Assembly (NCBI RefSeq): GCF_015350805.1
Contig: NZ_JADKSG010000001.1
Location: 62,001-126,000 of the forward strand
Length of the DNA: 64,000 nucleotides
Source of the DNA: Herbiconiux sp. VKM Ac-1786
GTDB lineage: Bacteria > Actinomycetota > Actinomycetes > Actinomycetales > Microbacteriaceae
Direction of reading: 5' to 3'
The position numbers and the translations under genes are program-made. This document shows, one piece after another, positions 56,352 to 63,403 of this stretch (its first letter is position 1; each line of letters opens with the position of its first letter). A model generated the notes under the pieces. That model ran no database searches. It was not told where the DNA came from and was given only the letters and a program-made list of their open reading frames with translations.

Positions 56352-56424
56352 GCCCCTGTAGCTCAGTGGATAGAGCACCGGCCTTCTAATCCGTTTGTCG
56401 CTGGTTCGAATCCAGCCAGGGGCA
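56352..56424 (+). tRNA. tRNA-Arg (anticodon TCT)
   Basis: Cloverleaf with acceptor GCCCCTG/CAGGGGC, D-arm GCTCAGTGGATAGAGC, anticodon loop CTTCTAA (TCT, reads AGA/AGG) and T-arm CTGGTTCGAATCCAG; discriminator A, CCA not encoded. The anticodon stem has only three canonical inner pairs, as often seen in this tRNA type. Confidence 0.93.
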
Positions 56425-56443
56425 CACCATTCCGGGCGCCGAG

Positions 56444-56489
56444 GCGCAGCCGCATCAGGCGCCGGCGCGCAGCCGCATCAGGCCCCGGC
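56444..56489. repeat. 23-nt tandem duplication across a gene end
   Basis: 56444-56466 and 56467-56489 are identical at 22 of 23 positions (start GCGCAGCCGCATCAGG). The second copy covers the stop codon and last residues of the small membrane gene at 56478-56696. A recent duplication that leaves the gene intact. Confidence 0.85.
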
Positions 56490-56696
56490 GAGTGCCGCGA
56501 TCCCCGCGATCACCGACACCACGGCGATCACCAGCGCGATCGCGATCAGCACCGCGTGCACGATCAGGAACGTCGTCGGCTTGCCGGCGGCATCGCGGGC
56601 CCGCGCGTCGCGGCTCACCCGCTTGTAGAACTGCGGCCACACGATCACGTTGAAGGCGGCGTTCACGAACAGCAGGACGGCGAGTGCGGTGGTCAC
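56478..56696 (-). CDS. Small two-helix membrane protein (SCO4848-like)
   Basis: 72 residues with two transmembrane helices (about 3-24 and 45-70) and a short basic loop YKRVSRDARARD. The pattern NVIVWPQF...PTTFLIVHAVLI resembles the SCO4848 family of actinobacterial membrane proteins, of unknown role. Convergent with tRNA-Arg and divergent from orn. Start ATG 56696. Confidence 0.75.
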   Translation of the reverse strand: MTTALAVLLFVNAAFNVIVWPQFYKRVSRDARARDAAGKPTTFLIVHAVLIAIALVIAVVSVIAGIAALAGA

Positions 56697-56760
56697 CCTG
56701 TCGAGTCTAGGAGGATCCCTCCCGAGGCCCGGTGTCTGCCCCCGGCCCTAGACTCGGAGC

Positions 56761-57381
56761 ATGAGTTCTTCCTCAGACCGTCTCGTGTGGATCGACTGCG
56801 AGATGACGGGGCTCGACCTCGAGGTCGACGAGCTGGTCGAGGTCGCGGTGGTCGTCACCGACTTCGACCTGAACCTCGTCGACCCGGGCTTCAGCATCGT
56901 CATCAAGCCCGACGACTCCGCGCTCGAGCACATGAACGACTTCGTCACGAACATGCACGCCACGAGCGGTCTCGCCGACGAGATCCCGCACGGTGTCAGC
57001 CTCGCCGATGCCGAGTACCAGGTGCTCGAGTACATCTTGAAGTACGTCCCGGGCGCCCAGTCGGCGCCACTCGCGGGCAACACCATCGGCACCGACCGCA
57101 TGTTCCTCGCGAAGTTCATGCCGCGGGTCGACGGGCACCTGCACTACCGCAGCATCGACGTCTCCTCGATCAAGGAGCTGGCCCGCCGCTGGTTCCCCCG
57201 CGTGTACTTCAACGCGCCCGAGAAGGCCGGCGGGCACCGCGCGCTGGCCGACATCCTGGAGTCCATCCGCGAGCTCGAGTACTACCGCAAGGCGGTCTTC
57301 ATCCAGGAGCCCGGCCCCTCCTCCGTCGAGCTCAAGACCATCTCCGCCGACGTGGTGCGCGACTTCGGCTCCAGAATGTAA
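56761..57381 (+). CDS. orn: Oligoribonuclease
   Basis: 206-residue 3'-5' exoribonuclease of the DEDDh group that finishes degradation of 2-5-mers and of linear cyclic-di-GMP products. Motif I VWIDCEMTGLD, motif II in NTIGTDRMFLAKF, and the late His-Asp of GGHRALADILESI. A C-terminal tail of about 20 residues (KTISADVVRDFGSRM) extends beyond E. coli Orn. Immediately followed by tRNA-His. Confidence 0.96.
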   Translation: MSSSSDRLVWIDCEMTGLDLEVDELVEVAVVVTDFDLNLVDPGFSIVIKPDDSALEHMNDFVTNMHATSGLADEIPHGVSLADAEYQVLEYILKYVPGAQSAPLAGNTIGTDRMFLAKFMPRVDGHLHYRSIDVSSIKELARRWFPRVYFNAPEKAGGHRALADILESIRELEYYRKAVFIQEPGPSSVELKTISADVVRDFGSRM

Positions 57382-57427
57382 TAGACTTCTTTGTCGTTGC
57401 CCCAACGATCTCGATCACGGGGTACAT

Positions 57428-57504
57428 GGTGGATATAGCTCAGTTGGTAGAGCGCTGGCTTGTGGTGCCGGATGTCGCGGGTTCGAGTCCCGTTATTCAC
57501 CCCA
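57428..57504 (+). tRNA. tRNA-His (anticodon GTG)
   Basis: Cloverleaf with encoded extra G(-1) at 57428 opposite C73, acceptor GTGGATA/TATTCAC, D-arm GCTCAGTTGGTAGAGC, anticodon arm with GTG in the loop, T-arm GCGGGTTCGAGTCCCGT, and an encoded CCA (57502-57504). Confidence 0.95.
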
Positions 57505-57506
57505 CC

Positions 57507-57553
57507 GGCGGCTGACAGCCGCCACGATGGCCCGGTTCACGCCGGGCCATCGT
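57507..57553 (+). terminator. Two back-to-back hairpins after tRNA-His
   Basis: GGCGGCT/AGCCGCC with a 3-nt loop (57507-57523) is followed without a gap by ACGATGGCCCGG/CCGGGCCATCGT with a 6-nt loop (57524-57553). The second, a perfect 12-bp stem, is a good intrinsic terminator for orn-tRNA-His; the first would protect or pause. Confidence 0.75.
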
Positions 57554-57609
57554 CGTCTCACCAGGTCACCGGCCGATCCGCCGGTTCCCGCACACGAACG
57601 GGGTTCCGG

Positions 57610-57960
57610 ATGCTCGAGATGACCGCCGACGACTTCGAGGCCCTCGTGGGCGACGAACTCGACCAGCTGCCCGACGACATGCTCGACGGGCTCGACAACG
57701 TGGTCTTCGTGGTCGACGACCGGCCCGAGGACGGCAGCCTCGACCTGCTCGGGCTCTACGACGGCGTCGCGGTCACCGAGCGCGGCCAGTACGGCTTCGG
57801 CGAGATGCCCGACCGCATCACGCTCTACCGCGAGCCGCTGCTGGCGATCTGCGAGGACGTCGAGGAGCTCCGCGACCAGGTGCACGTCACCCTCGTGCAC
57901 GAGATCGCCCACTACTACGGCATCGACGACGCCAAGCTGCACGAGCTCGGCTGGGGCTGA
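57610..57960 (+). CDS. Zincin-type metallopeptidase-family protein (PF06262-like)
   Basis: 116-residue cytoplasmic protein with the zinc motif H-E-I-A-H in LVHEIAHYYGIDDAKLHELG, the full signature of the 'metallopeptidase family' small zincins; the second His of the following YYGIDDxxLHELGWG completes the site. Acidic N-terminal half. ATG 57610 or 57619 is possible; no ribosome site. An upstream extension through tRNA-His to 57460 is not credible. Substrate unknown. Confidence 0.88.
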   Translation: MLEMTADDFEALVGDELDQLPDDMLDGLDNVVFVVDDRPEDGSLDLLGLYDGVAVTERGQYGFGEMPDRITLYREPLLAICEDVEELRDQVHVTLVHEIAHYYGIDDAKLHELGWG

Positions 57961-57983
57961 GCGGGCCGAGCCCGCCGCGACCG

Positions 57984-58031
57984 CAGTCGCCGCCGCCGCC
58001 GCAGCAGCCGCAGCCTCCGCAGCCGCAGCCG
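57984..58031. repeat. Imperfect GCC/GCA triplet run
   Basis: Low-complexity tract of GCC, GCA and CCG triplets between the metallopeptidase gene and the PBP-like gene. Non-coding spacer (57961-58114) holding nothing else recognisable. Confidence 0.7.
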
Positions 58032-58114
58032 CCGTCCCCACTTCACAGCACATCGTGACCCGCCCGCCCGCGTCCCTCCCCCGCGCTGTCGGCGGTCGCC
58101 CCTAGCCTGGTGCC

Positions 58115-59374
58115 ATGGCAGCAGCATCCCCCGCGCGCAAGGCCCTCCGCGCCGTCGTGATCGTCGTCGGCGTGTTCGTCATCCTCGCGGTCGGCGTCTA
58201 CGGCCCGGCGACGCTCGTCGGTCCGCTGCCCGCCGCGACCGCGTCCGTCGCCGACTCCGGCGCCGAGTCGGGCACCACCGGGGCGCCGACGGTGCCGCAG
58301 ACGGGCGCGAGCGCCATCGTCGCCGAGAAGGCCCAGGGCGTGCTCGCCTCGGGCGGCATCGCCGAGGCGGTGCCGATCGGCGGTACGGCCAAGATCATCA
58401 CGGCCCTCGTCGTGCTCGACGCCAAGCCGCTGGCCGCGGGCGCCGCCGGCGAGCAGGTCACCATCTCGGCCGACGACTACGCCTCCTACGTGCAGTACCT
58501 CAGCGAGCGCGCTCGCGCCATCTCGTTCATCACGGGCGAGCAGTGGAGCCAGCGCCAGATGCTCGAGGCCATGCTCCTCGGTTCGAGCAACAACCACGCC
58601 GACGCCCTCGCCCGCTGGGCCTTCGGCTCGATGGACGGCTACCTCGAGGCCGCGGAGGCGTGGCTGACCGCGAAGGGGTTCGCGAGCGTGCAGCTCGTCG
58701 ACGCGACCGGGCTCGCCGAGGGCGACGTGGGCAGCGCATCCGACCTCGCTCAGATCGCGGCGCTCGCGGGCGCCGAGCCGGCCCTCGCCGAGATCATGGC
58801 GAGCGAGAGCGTCACCGTCAACGGCAACCGCTCGGTCGAGAACCTGGCCGCCTACGCGGCCGACGAGGGCTACACGATGCTCTCCCGCAGCTACACCGAC
58901 GAGGCGGGCGTCTGCGTGCTCTTCGCGCTCGACGTCACCCCCGCCGGGGCCGAGGGATCGGTGCGGCTGTACGGCGCGTTCCTGCGCGAGCCCGACTGGG
59001 AGACCCTCGACGCCGACCTCAGCACCCTCACCGAGACCGCGGCGAGCACCGTGCGCGCCACCCCGGTCGTCACCGAGGGGCAGAGCTTCGTCACCTACAG
59101 CACGGCCTGGGGCGAGAGCGCGAACGGCGTCGCCATGGGCACCGAGAGCCGCATGCTGTGGGCCACCTCGCCGCTCGAGTACGACGTCGACGCGAAGCCG
59201 CTCAGCACGGGCTCGAAGGGCGAGCAGATCGGCAGCGTCACGGTCACCACACCCGACGGCCCGCTGAACGTGCTGTTGCAGCTCGACGGCCGCATCGGCG
59301 ACCCGGGGCCCATCTGGCGCCTCACCCACCCCGTCCCGGTGATCGAGGCCTTCATCGCGTCCCGCTTCGGCTGA
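58115..59374 (+). CDS. D-Ala-D-Ala carboxypeptidase-like (S11) protein without catalytic motifs
   Basis: 419-residue exported or membrane-anchored protein: N-terminal hydrophobic segment (about 12-35) and a region aligning with penicillin-binding S11 peptidases. The three active-site motifs are abnormal: the SxxK position reads G90-T-A-K93 (codons ggt acg gcc aag), so the nucleophilic Ser is Gly; SxN is kept as S158-N-N160 in LLGSSNNHADAL; and the KTG position is S257-R-S259 in MLSRSYTDEAG. It is probably a non-enzymatic peptidoglycan-binding homologue. C-terminal domain (about 300-419) is beta-rich. Length and codon use are normal, so it is not a decaying gene. Confidence 0.85.
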   Translation: MAAASPARKALRAVVIVVGVFVILAVGVYGPATLVGPLPAATASVADSGAESGTTGAPTVPQTGASAIVAEKAQGVLASGGIAEAVPIGGTAKIITALVVLDAKPLAAGAAGEQVTISADDYASYVQYLSERARAISFITGEQWSQRQMLEAMLLGSSNNHADALARWAFGSMDGYLEAAEAWLTAKGFASVQLVDATGLAEGDVGSASDLAQIAALAGAEPALAEIMASESVTVNGNRSVENLAAYAADEGYTMLSRSYTDEAGVCVLFALDVTPAGAEGSVRLYGAFLREPDWETLDADLSTLTETAASTVRATPVVTEGQSFVTYSTAWGESANGVAMGTESRMLWATSPLEYDVDAKPLSTGSKGEQIGSVTVTTPDGPLNVLLQLDGRIGDPGPIWRLTHPVPVIEAFIASRFG

Positions 59375-59440
59375 ACCGGCGCACGTGGGTGGCACGGGCA
59401 GTGGTGAACGCCACCGCGCCCACGCATCCGATCGCGCGAC

Positions 59441-59929
59441 TCAGGTCGGCACGACGAACGTCGCCGCCGCGCGCGGCTGCGCCCGCGCCACGAACGCGCG
59501 CCACTGCGCGTCCCACCGCTCCCACTCCCGGGCGTACAGCTCGCCGTCGCGCTCCAGCGCCCGGCGCTTCCGCTCCACCTCGTCGGCCTCGACCCACACG
59601 CACAGGTCGGCCAGCGCGACGGCCCGGCGGCTCATCGCCCCGCAGCCCTCGACGATGAGCGGATGCGCGGGGTCGACCCCGTGCCACTCCGCCGCCGTGT
59701 CCGCCGCCCAGTCCCAGCGCCGCCACCCTGCTGGCCGTCCGGCGCGCAGCGGCTCCAGCAGCTCGGTGACCAGCTGCGCGCTCGCGGCCTCGAGCCCGTC
59801 CCACCCGGGGTAGATGTCGTCGAGATGCACCACGGTCGGGTGGTCGCCGCCGACCCAGCCGGCGCGCATCCGCTCGGCCAGGGCCGTCTTGCCCGAGCCG
59901 CTCGGACCGTCGATCAGGATCACCGTCAC
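59441..59929 (-). CDS. P-loop nucleoside/uridine-kinase-like protein
   Basis: 162-residue P-loop kinase: Walker A GPSGSGKTA (residues 8-16), HLDDIYPGWDGL as acceptor-base region, IVEGCGAMSRRAVALADL as the middle strand, and ERKRRALERDGELYAREWER as lid-like helices. Closest overall resemblance is to uridine kinase-like and adenylate-kinase-like small P-loop enzymes; substrate not certain. It starts 10 nt after ecfT and ends the TPP-riboswitch transcript, so a link to thiamine or precursor salvage is possible but inferred only from context. Confidence 0.75.
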   Translation of the reverse strand: MTVILIDGPSGSGKTALAERMRAGWVGGDHPTVVHLDDIYPGWDGLEAASAQLVTELLEPLRAGRPAGWRRWDWAADTAAEWHGVDPAHPLIVEGCGAMSRRAVALADLCVWVEADEVERKRRALERDGELYAREWERWDAQWRAFVARAQPRAAATFVVPT

Positions 59930-59939
59930 CGCGCGCCCC

Positions 59940-60722
59940 TCACCCGAGCACGAAGTTGACGGAACCTGTGGCGATCGAGGTGCCGAGCGCCACGGCGCCG
60001 ATCGCGAGGCCGATCAGCACGAGCATCCAGTCGCCCGCCCCGAACCGCGACGGCCGGGCCCAGGTGCGCACCGTGCTGCCGCCGAAGCCGCGGGCCTCCA
60101 TCGCGGTCGCGAGCTTGCTGCCGCGCCGGAGCGACAGCACGAGCAGCGCGAACGCCTGGTTGAGGAAGCGGCGCAGGCGGCCGGTGTCGCCGATGCCGCG
60201 GGCCCGCCGGGCGAGCTCGAGCTGGCGCCAGTCGTCGAGGAAGAGCCCCACGAGCCGCAGCGCCGCCAGCGCCCCGAGCACGAACCGGCTCGGCAGCTTC
60301 ACGACCTGGGCGAGCCCGTCGGCCAGATCGGTCGGGTCGATGGTCGCGAACAGCACGACCGCCGGCAGTCCGATCGCGAGGATGCGCAGCGCCGAGGCGA
60401 GCGCGAGCTGAACCGAGCCCTCCGTGACGTGGATCAGCCCGAACTCGAAGTACGCCACCCCCGACGGCAGCCCGTAGAGCACAGTGGTGACGCCGGCCAG
60501 CGGTGCAGCGATCCAGATCGCGGCCGTGCGCCGGAAGAACGCGCGCGCCCCGAGCCCGGCCCAGACGAACAGCACGCTCTCGAGCACCAGCGCGACGAGG
60601 GCCGACACCCAGTCGACGGTCACCAGGAGGAACAGGCTCAGCAGCAGCGACGCCGCCAGCTTCGCCACCGGGTTCACGGCGTAGATGCGTCCGCTGCCGC
60701 GCACCGGGGTCAGCACGCTCAT
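59940..60722 (-). CDS. ECF transporter transmembrane T component
   Basis: 260-residue energy-coupling transmembrane subunit. Five or six helices and the two conserved Ala-Arg-Gly coupling signatures: ELARRARGIGDTG and KLATAMEARGFGGS, which contact the ATPases. The start overlaps the ATPase stop by 4 bp (ATGA). With ykoE and the fused ATPase it makes a YkoEDC-type thiamine/hydroxymethylpyrimidine importer. Confidence 0.92.
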   Translation of the reverse strand: MSVLTPVRGSGRIYAVNPVAKLAASLLLSLFLLVTVDWVSALVALVLESVLFVWAGLGARAFFRRTAAIWIAAPLAGVTTVLYGLPSGVAYFEFGLIHVTEGSVQLALASALRILAIGLPAVVLFATIDPTDLADGLAQVVKLPSRFVLGALAALRLVGLFLDDWRQLELARRARGIGDTGRLRRFLNQAFALLVLSLRRGSKLATAMEARGFGGSTVRTWARPSRFGAGDWMLVLIGLAIGAVALGTSIATGSVNFVLG

Positions 60723-62524
60723 GCTCCGCTCCCCTCGGCCGGCCTGACCTCGAGCTCGCGGTCGGCGAGGGCCTCGATGAAGGCGCGATCGTGGGTGACC
60801 GCGACCACCGCGGTGCCCCGGTCGAGCTGCTCGCCGAGCAGGCGCACGAGCTCGGCCCAGGTGCGGGAATCCTGTCCGAAGGTCGGCTCGTCGAGCACGA
60901 GAACCGCGGGCCGCGCGACCAGCACGGAGGCCACCGAGAGCCGCCGCTTCTCGCCGCCCGAGAGCGTGTAGGGGTTCGCGGTGAGCAGCCCGTCGAGGCG
61001 CAGCCGGCCGGCGACCTCGGTCACCCGCGCGTCGATCTCGGCGGCGTCGAGCCGCAGGGCCCTCAGCGCCACCTCCAGCTCGCCGCGCACGGTGCCGGTG
61101 ACGAACTGGTGCTCCGGGTCCTGGAACACCGTGCCGATGCGGGTCAGCAGCTCCCGCGAGGGCCAGGCGAACGGATGCTCGCCGAGCGCCCGCCCGTGCG
61201 TCCCCCCTCTCCGGCGCGCACGCCGCACCTCGCGGCGGTGCCGTCGCTCGTCCGCCCTCGCCCGCGGGCCTTCGGCGACCGGCACGTCGGAGTCGGCGGC
61301 GGGCGGGACGGCTTCGGCGGCGGCCGGGACGGGGTCGCCGGTGAGGGCGGGCCGGGCGCGGAGCGTCCCGCCCAGGGGTTCGAGCAGGCCCGCGATCGTG
61401 AGCGCGAGTGTCGACTTGCCGGCTCCGTTCGGGCCGGTCAGCGCGAGGGCCGAGGCGCGGGCGACGTCGAGGTCGAGGCCGCGGGCGGCGACGGCTGCCG
61501 GGGTGCGGCCGACCGCGAGGTCGGCCGTCGCGAGCAGGGTGGGCCGAGCATCCGTCGCAGCAGCAGGAGCAGGAGCAGCAGCAGCCTGCCGCGCCGGTCG
61601 CCCCTGGAGCGGGTCGAAGCCCGGCACCCAGACGCCGCCGCGGGCGAGCTCGGCGCCGCGCTCGCGGAGCACCGTCGCCGGGTCGCCGTCGGCGAGCACG
61701 CCGCCGCCGGGGTCCAGGACGATGACGCGGTCGACGACGTCGAGCCAGACGTCGACGCGGTGCTCGATCACGACGAAGGTGGAGTTCGAGGAGCGCACGA
61801 CGGCGGCGACCGCGTCCCGCACCTCGGCGACGCCGGCCGGGTCGAGGTTCGCCGTCGGCTCGTCGAGCAGCACGACCTCGGGGCGCATCGCGAGCACGCC
61901 GGCGAGCGCGACGCGCTGCTTCTGCCCGCCCGAGAGCGCCGAGGTCGGGCGGTCGAGCGGGAGGTCGAGGCCGACGGCCTCCATGGCCTCGTCGACGCGT
62001 CGCCAGATCTCGTCGCGCGGAACGCCGAGGTTCTCGCAGCCGAAGGCGATGTCGTCGCCGATGCGGGCGAGGGCCACCTGGGAGTCGGGATCCTGCAGCA
62101 CGAGTCCGGTGAGCCCGCGGGAGTCGGCGGGGAGGCGGCCACCCACGGTGAGGGAGCCCTCCTGCTCGCCCTCGTCGGATCCGCCGAGCACGCCCGCGAA
62201 GGCGTGCACGAGCGTCGATTTGCCCGCCCCGGACGCGCCGAGCAGCAGCACTCGCTCCCCCGGCGCGATCGTGAGATCGAGGCCGCGGACGGCCCACTCC
62301 GCGCGTCCGGCGTGGCGCCAGCCCCACCCCTCGGCCCGCAGCTCGGCGCCAGCGGCGGGCCCCTCGGCCCGCAGCTCGGCGCCAGCGGCGGCGGCGGGAG
62401 TGGTGCCCCGCGCAGCGGCGGCGGGTGCCACGCCGGCCGGCCCGGACGGCTCGGCACGAGCATCCGGAACCGCACCCAGCGGCCCCGAACCCTCGCCGCG
62501 CGCCACCCGAGTCACCCGCGTCAC
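60719..62524 (-). CDS. ECF transporter fused two-domain ATP-binding protein (YkoD-like)
   Basis: 601-residue double ATPase. Domain 1: Walker A GASGAGKST, Q-loop LQDPDSQ, signature LSGGQKQRVALAG, Walker B VVLLDEPTANLD. Domain 2: GPNGAGKST, then a basic insertion of about 65 residues (ADERRHRREVRRARRRGG) before Q-loop FQDPEHQF, signature LSGGEKRRLSVAS and Walker B VLVLDEPTFGQD. The first 65 residues are Ala/Pro/Gly-rich and carry a duplicated 11-residue unit. GTG 62524 overlaps the ykoE stop (GTGA). Powers the thiamine-type importer. Confidence 0.9.
   Translation of the reverse strand: MTRVTRVARGEGSGPLGAVPDARAEPSGPAGVAPAAAARGTTPAAAAGAELRAEGPAAGAELRAEGWGWRHAGRAEWAVRGLDLTIAPGERVLLLGASGAGKSTLVHAFAGVLGGSDEGEQEGSLTVGGRLPADSRGLTGLVLQDPDSQVALARIGDDIAFGCENLGVPRDEIWRRVDEAMEAVGLDLPLDRPTSALSGGQKQRVALAGVLAMRPEVVLLDEPTANLDPAGVAEVRDAVAAVVRSSNSTFVVIEHRVDVWLDVVDRVIVLDPGGGVLADGDPATVLRERGAELARGGVWVPGFDPLQGRPARQAAAAPAPAAATDARPTLLATADLAVGRTPAAVAARGLDLDVARASALALTGPNGAGKSTLALTIAGLLEPLGGTLRARPALTGDPVPAAAEAVPPAADSDVPVAEGPRARADERRHRREVRRARRRGGTHGRALGEHPFAWPSRELLTRIGTVFQDPEHQFVTGTVRGELEVALRALRLDAAEIDARVTEVAGRLRLDGLLTANPYTLSGGEKRRLSVASVLVARPAVLVLDEPTFGQDSRTWAELVRLLGEQLDRGTAVVAVTHDRAFIEALADRELEVRPAEGSGA
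62327..62392. repeat. 33-nt direct repeat inside the ECF ATPase gene
   Basis: 62327-62359 and 62360-62392 match at 32 of 33 positions. In frame on the minus strand they encode two copies of GAELRAEGPAA in the flexible N-terminal leader of the ATPase, so expansion is tolerated. Confidence 0.85.
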
Positions 62525-63168
62525 GCCCGGGCCGACGCCTCTCGCGCCGTCACCTCGCGGCCGGCCGCGAACCGATTGAGCGCCCCCGTGGACGCGAGCG
62601 CCCGCACGATCAGCCACGACAGCAGCCCCGCCACGATCGAGGCGCCGACGACGGCGGCGATCACGTAGATCGTCTTGAAGTCGCCGCCGAGGGCCGGGTA
62701 CCAGAGCACGATGTCGTTGATGCCCATGGCGAGCCCTGCACCCGCGCCCGCGAGCACGGCGACGTAGGCGCGGTAGTTGCCGTAGAGGAACAGCGCGAAC
62801 ACGAGCTCGGCGCCGAGGCCCTGCACGAGGCCGGCCTCGAGGGTGAGCACGCCCCACTGGGTTCCGACGAGCGCCGACACGGTGGCCGCGACGAGCTCGG
62901 TGTAGATGGCGGCGCCGGGCTTCCGGATGATCAGCCCGCCGAGCACGCCGGCGAACAGCCACACGCCGCCGATGGCCGACTGGAGGCCCGGGAGCACGGC
63001 TTCGAGGCCGGCGCTGAAGGGCGAGTAGGTGAGGTTCCAGACCCAGAAGATGAGTCCGGCGGCGACGCCGATGACGCTGGCGATGACGATGTCGACCACC
63101 CGCCACTTCAGCGTCGGGCGGGGGCGGGTCGCGGCGGCGGCCGCGGGCTTGCTGATGGTGGAATGCAC
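62521..63168 (-). CDS. ykoE: ECF transporter substrate-binding S component, YkoE family (thiamine/HMP)
   Basis: 215-residue membrane protein from GTG 63168, with six hydrophobic segments; WRVVDIVIASVIGVAAGLIF and GLVQGLGAELVFALFLYGNY are typical YkoE stretches. YkoE-type S components import thiamine or hydroxymethylpyrimidine. The substrate call is strengthened by the TPP riboswitch directly upstream. A frame start at 63231 is possible but overlaps the sequestering hairpin; AAAGGG is about 10 nt before GTG 63168. First gene of ykoE-ATPase-ecfT-kinase. Confidence 0.88.
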   Translation of the reverse strand: MHSTISKPAAAAATRPRPTLKWRVVDIVIASVIGVAAGLIFWVWNLTYSPFSAGLEAVLPGLQSAIGGVWLFAGVLGGLIIRKPGAAIYTELVAATVSALVGTQWGVLTLEAGLVQGLGAELVFALFLYGNYRAYVAVLAGAGAGLAMGINDIVLWYPALGGDFKTIYVIAAVVGASIVAGLLSWLIVRALASTGALNRFAAGREVTAREASARA

Positions 63169-63173
63169 TGATC

Positions 63174-63201
63174 GTGCCCTTTCATTCGGTGGAAGGGGCA
63201 C
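63174..63201 (-). promoter_or_regulatory. Shine-Dalgarno-sequestering hairpin of ykoE
   Basis: On the minus strand GTGCCCCTT (from 63201) pairs with AAAGGGCAC (to 63174) around a 10-nt loop; the 3' arm contains the AAAGGG ribosome site of ykoE. Folding it would block translation, so it is the likely expression platform of the TPP riboswitch. Confidence 0.6.
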
Positions 63202-63237
63202 GGGTCGGGCGAACGGCTGGAGCCGACGCACCTCGAG

Positions 63238-63328
63238 ATGCCTCCCTGCGCTGGCATGATCCAGATCAGGTTCGACGGTCGAAGGTTGAGAACCTTCCTC
63301 TCAGCCCGGCTCACCGGACTCCCGTGTG
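63238..63328 (-). promoter_or_regulatory. TPP riboswitch (THI element)
   Basis: Minus-strand RNA with the conserved thiamine-pyrophosphate aptamer signatures: CACGGGAGTCC at the 5' side, GGGCTGAGAGG (the CUGAGA pyrimidine-sensor loop), a variable P3 arm, and CCTGATCTGGATCATGCC followed by GCGCAGGGAGG. Located about 70 nt upstream of ykoE. Binding of TPP should switch the downstream importer off. Confidence 0.95.
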
Positions 63329-63403
63329 CCACCAGTATAGGCACCCGCCCCAGCGCTGTGGATAACCCTCTCCGGGCCACCTCCGTCCGCCAGACTCCCG
63401 GTC

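Noticed and set aside
57460-57609. N-terminal extension of the metallopeptidase through tRNA-His
   Set aside because: It would translate the tRNA and terminator hairpins; the internal ATG fits the family length.
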